Below are positions 5,083-6,489 of a stretch of DNA of 6,489 nucleotides, piece by piece. Each line of letters starts with the position of its first letter. Position 1 is the first letter of the stretch. Source of the stretch: Pseudomonadota bacterium (GTDB lineage: Bacteria; Pseudomonadota; Alphaproteobacteria; Sphingomonadales; Sphingomonadaceae); the NCBI GenBank assembly GCA_023424275.1, contig JAFAED010000401.1, positions 1 to 6,489 on the forward strand. The letters are read 5' to 3'. Position numbers and translations under genes: made by a program. A model generated the notes under the pieces. That model ran no database searches and had not been told where the DNA came from. It saw only the letters and a program-made list of their open reading frames with translations.

Positions 5083-6489
5083 ATGCGTGCCACCGCCATC
5101 CCCTCGCCGCACCGCAACGGAAAACGGCGCCTGTTCGAAAGCTGCGCGATCGCCGCAGGCATGATGGCGCTGGCCTATGGCGGCCCGGCGCTGGCGCAGG
5201 TGGCGGGATCGGGCACGGTGACCAACCTGCCCGCGGGCACGACGAACGGCACCGGCGTGAACCCGTCGATCGTGACCGTCAACGGATCGCAGAATATCGT
5301 CACCTGGACCCCGTCGAACACCCCGGTCGGCGGCGTGATCGATTTCCTGCCGTCGGGTAACACGCTGAATTTCGTCGGCGATACGCCAGGCTATATCGTC
5401 CTCAACCGCTTTACATCGGCATCGGGCACGTCGATCACCGACCAGATCGCACTCAACGGCACGGTCAACAGCACCATCGGGTCGACCACCGGGCCGCGCG
5501 GCGGCAATATCTGGTTCCAGAATGCCGGCGGCATCCTGATCGGCAGCAGCGGCGTCATCAACGTCGGCAGCCTTGTGCTGACGTCGAACGATATCGATAC
5601 GACGGGGGGGCTGCTGGGCCCCGGCAACACGATCCGCTTTCGCGGCGCACCGGGAAGCACCGCATCGGTCAGCGTCCTCGGTTCGATCGACGCGAGCAAT
5701 GTCGGCAATCCGGGCAGCAGCTATGTCGCGCTGGTCGCGCCGCGCGTCGTCCAGGCGGGCGCCGTGCGCGTCGACGGATCGGCCGCCTATGTCGCCGCCG
5801 AACAGGCCGACATCCGCATCAACAACGGCCTGTTCGACATCAATGTGACGGTGGGCGCCGAAGGCGGCAACGTCATCACGCATACGGGTAGCACCAGCGG
5901 TCCCGCGCATCAGCAGGGCGATGTCGACCAGAACCGCATCTATATGGTCGCGATCCCCAAGAATGACGCGGTCACGATGCTCGTATCGGGGCAGATCGGT
6001 TATGACGATGCGCTGTCGGCGCAGGTCGACCCCGACGGCGCGGTGCGCCTGTCGGCGGGCTATAATATCACCGGCGGCGAACTCGACAGCGCACCGGTCA
6101 ACGCGACCGCGGCAAATATCTCCATCGCCGACACGCTGTTTCGCAGCGACACCGTTGCGCGCTCCAGCGGCGCGCTGGTCGGACAGCCGGTTCAGGTCTT
6201 GCCCCCGCCCGTCCTTCCCTTTGCCCCGCCGCCGCAGCAGGGCCGCATCGTCGTCCAGGGCAATGGCACCTTCATCGGTGACGCCAGCGCGACGTTCAAC
6301 GTCAATGCCGGCCGCGCAGTCGGCGCGACGGGCAACTTCACCGTCCAGTCGGGCGGCGCGAACGGAGCGCCGGGCAATGCATCGGTCAACGTCAATGGCG
6401 GCCAGTTCGGCGTCAGCAACAATCTGACGATTTCCGCCAATGGCGCGGTGGACGCGGCGACCGGCGACAGCATCGGTGGCACCGCACGG
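5083..6489 (+). CDS. TpsA exoprotein with filamentous-haemagglutinin-type secretion domain (3' truncated by window)
   Basis: The frame is open to the window end, showing the first 469 residues. A basic n-region (RNGKRR, 11-16) and hydrophobic core end in ALA|Q near 38-39, a Sec signal peptide. Residues about 40-240 fit the TPS secretion domain: an IVTW strand, IDFLPSG, a YIVLNRF strand (the usual VLNRV), then GGNIWFQNAGGILIGSSG followed by INVGSLVLTSNDI, aligned to the classical IW-INPNGILFG-INVGGL block. The NPNG turn is replaced by QNAGG (146-150). A linker block with NRIYMVAIPKND and VRLSAGYNITGG follows (about 280-340), then a Pro-rich hinge (373-384), then the first beta-solenoid repeats. 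The protein should be threaded through the TpsB pore and folded on the surface as a long right-handed beta helix, acting as an adhesin or similar. C-terminus, full length and any release or anchoring module lie outside the window. Confidence 0.9.
   Translation, partial: MRATAIPSPHRNGKRRLFESCAIAAGMMALAYGGPALAQVAGSGTVTNLPAGTTNGTGVNPSIVTVNGSQNIVTWTPSNTPVGGVIDFLPSGNTLNFVGDTPGYIVLNRFTSASGTSITDQIALNGTVNSTIGSTTGPRGGNIWFQNAGGILIGSSGVINVGSLVLTSNDIDTTGGLLGPGNTIRFRGAPGSTASVSVLGSIDASNVGNPGSSYVALVAPRVVQAGAVRVDGSAAYVAAEQADIRINNGLFDINVTVGAEGGNVITHTGSTSGPAHQQGDVDQNRIYMVAIPKNDAVTMLVSGQIGYDDALSAQVDPDGAVRLSAGYNITGGELDSAPVNATAANISIADTLFRSDTVARSSGALVGQPVQVLPPPVLPFAPPPQQGRIVVQGNGTFIGDASATFNVNAGRAVGATGNFTVQSGGANGAPGNASVNVNGGQFGVSNNLTISANGAVDAATGDSIGGTAR
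6289..6468 (+). repeat. Two tandem ~30-residue beta-solenoid repeats in the exoprotein
   Basis: Bases 6289-6378 and 6379-6468 encode two adjacent 30-residue units. They start ATFNVNAG and ASVNVNGG, carry a second strand (NFTV and NLTI, offset by one residue), and end in a Gly/Ala turn (APGN and ATGD). The DNA shares the core TCAACGTCAATG. Such Asn/Gly-rich two-strand units are typical of the fibre part of haemagglutinin-like exoproteins. More copies probably continue past the window edge. Confidence 0.6.

Noticed and set aside
2337..5162. 941-codon open frame on the minus strand
   Set aside because: It lies antisense to the exported protein and the TpsB gene, both with recognisable features. 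Its translation is Arg/Ala/Gly-rich without domains or an RBS, as expected from GC-skewed codon use on the opposite strand. The same applies to minus-strand frames at 1219-2670 and 2234-3607.
5921..6427. 168-codon + strand frame within the exoprotein gene
   Set aside because: It is an Arg/Ser-rich shadow of the TpsA frame, which is open from 5083 to the window end and carries the recognisable domain.

Overview
The window looks like chromosomal DNA of a high-GC alphaproteobacterium. A sphingomonad such as Sphingopyxis, Sphingomonas or Novosphingobium is my best guess. The reasons are the strong G/C third-position bias, long arginine-rich shadow frames on both strands, and the flavour of the two-partner-secretion proteins. 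This is inference from reading, not from a database match. All genes I can support lie on the + strand, and both ends of the window cut through genes.

Layout: (1) 1-200 is the C-terminal end of a CHAT-domain (caspase-like, HetF-associated) protein. (2) 205-2295 is a membrane-anchored class III nucleotide cyclase with a periplasmic CHASE2 sensor domain and a complete set of catalytic residues, so probably an adenylate cyclase. (3) 2282-3040 overlaps the cyclase by 14 bases and encodes an exported 252-residue protein of unknown function, with a weak FecR-like resemblance. (4) 3041-3221 is the only real intergenic gap. It holds two hairpins and no convincing promoter. (5) 3222-5042 encodes a TpsB/ShlB/FhaC outer-membrane transporter with signal peptide, two POTRA domains and a 16-strand-type barrel. 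(6) 5083 to the window end encodes the start of its probable partner, a TpsA exoprotein with a filamentous-haemagglutinin-type secretion domain, a proline-rich hinge and the first beta-solenoid repeats.

Together these look like one functional locus: an adhesin-like exoprotein and its dedicated transporter, preceded by a periplasm-sensing cAMP-producing cyclase, an exported accessory protein and a CHAT protein. The first three genes are tightly packed (4-base gap, then a 14-base overlap). The TPS pair is separated from them by about 180 bases and may be transcribed separately or by read-through. The most interesting idea is that the CHAT protein, the CHASE2 cyclase and the small exported protein regulate or process the secreted adhesin. 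No RNA genes, insertion sequences or CRISPR arrays were seen.
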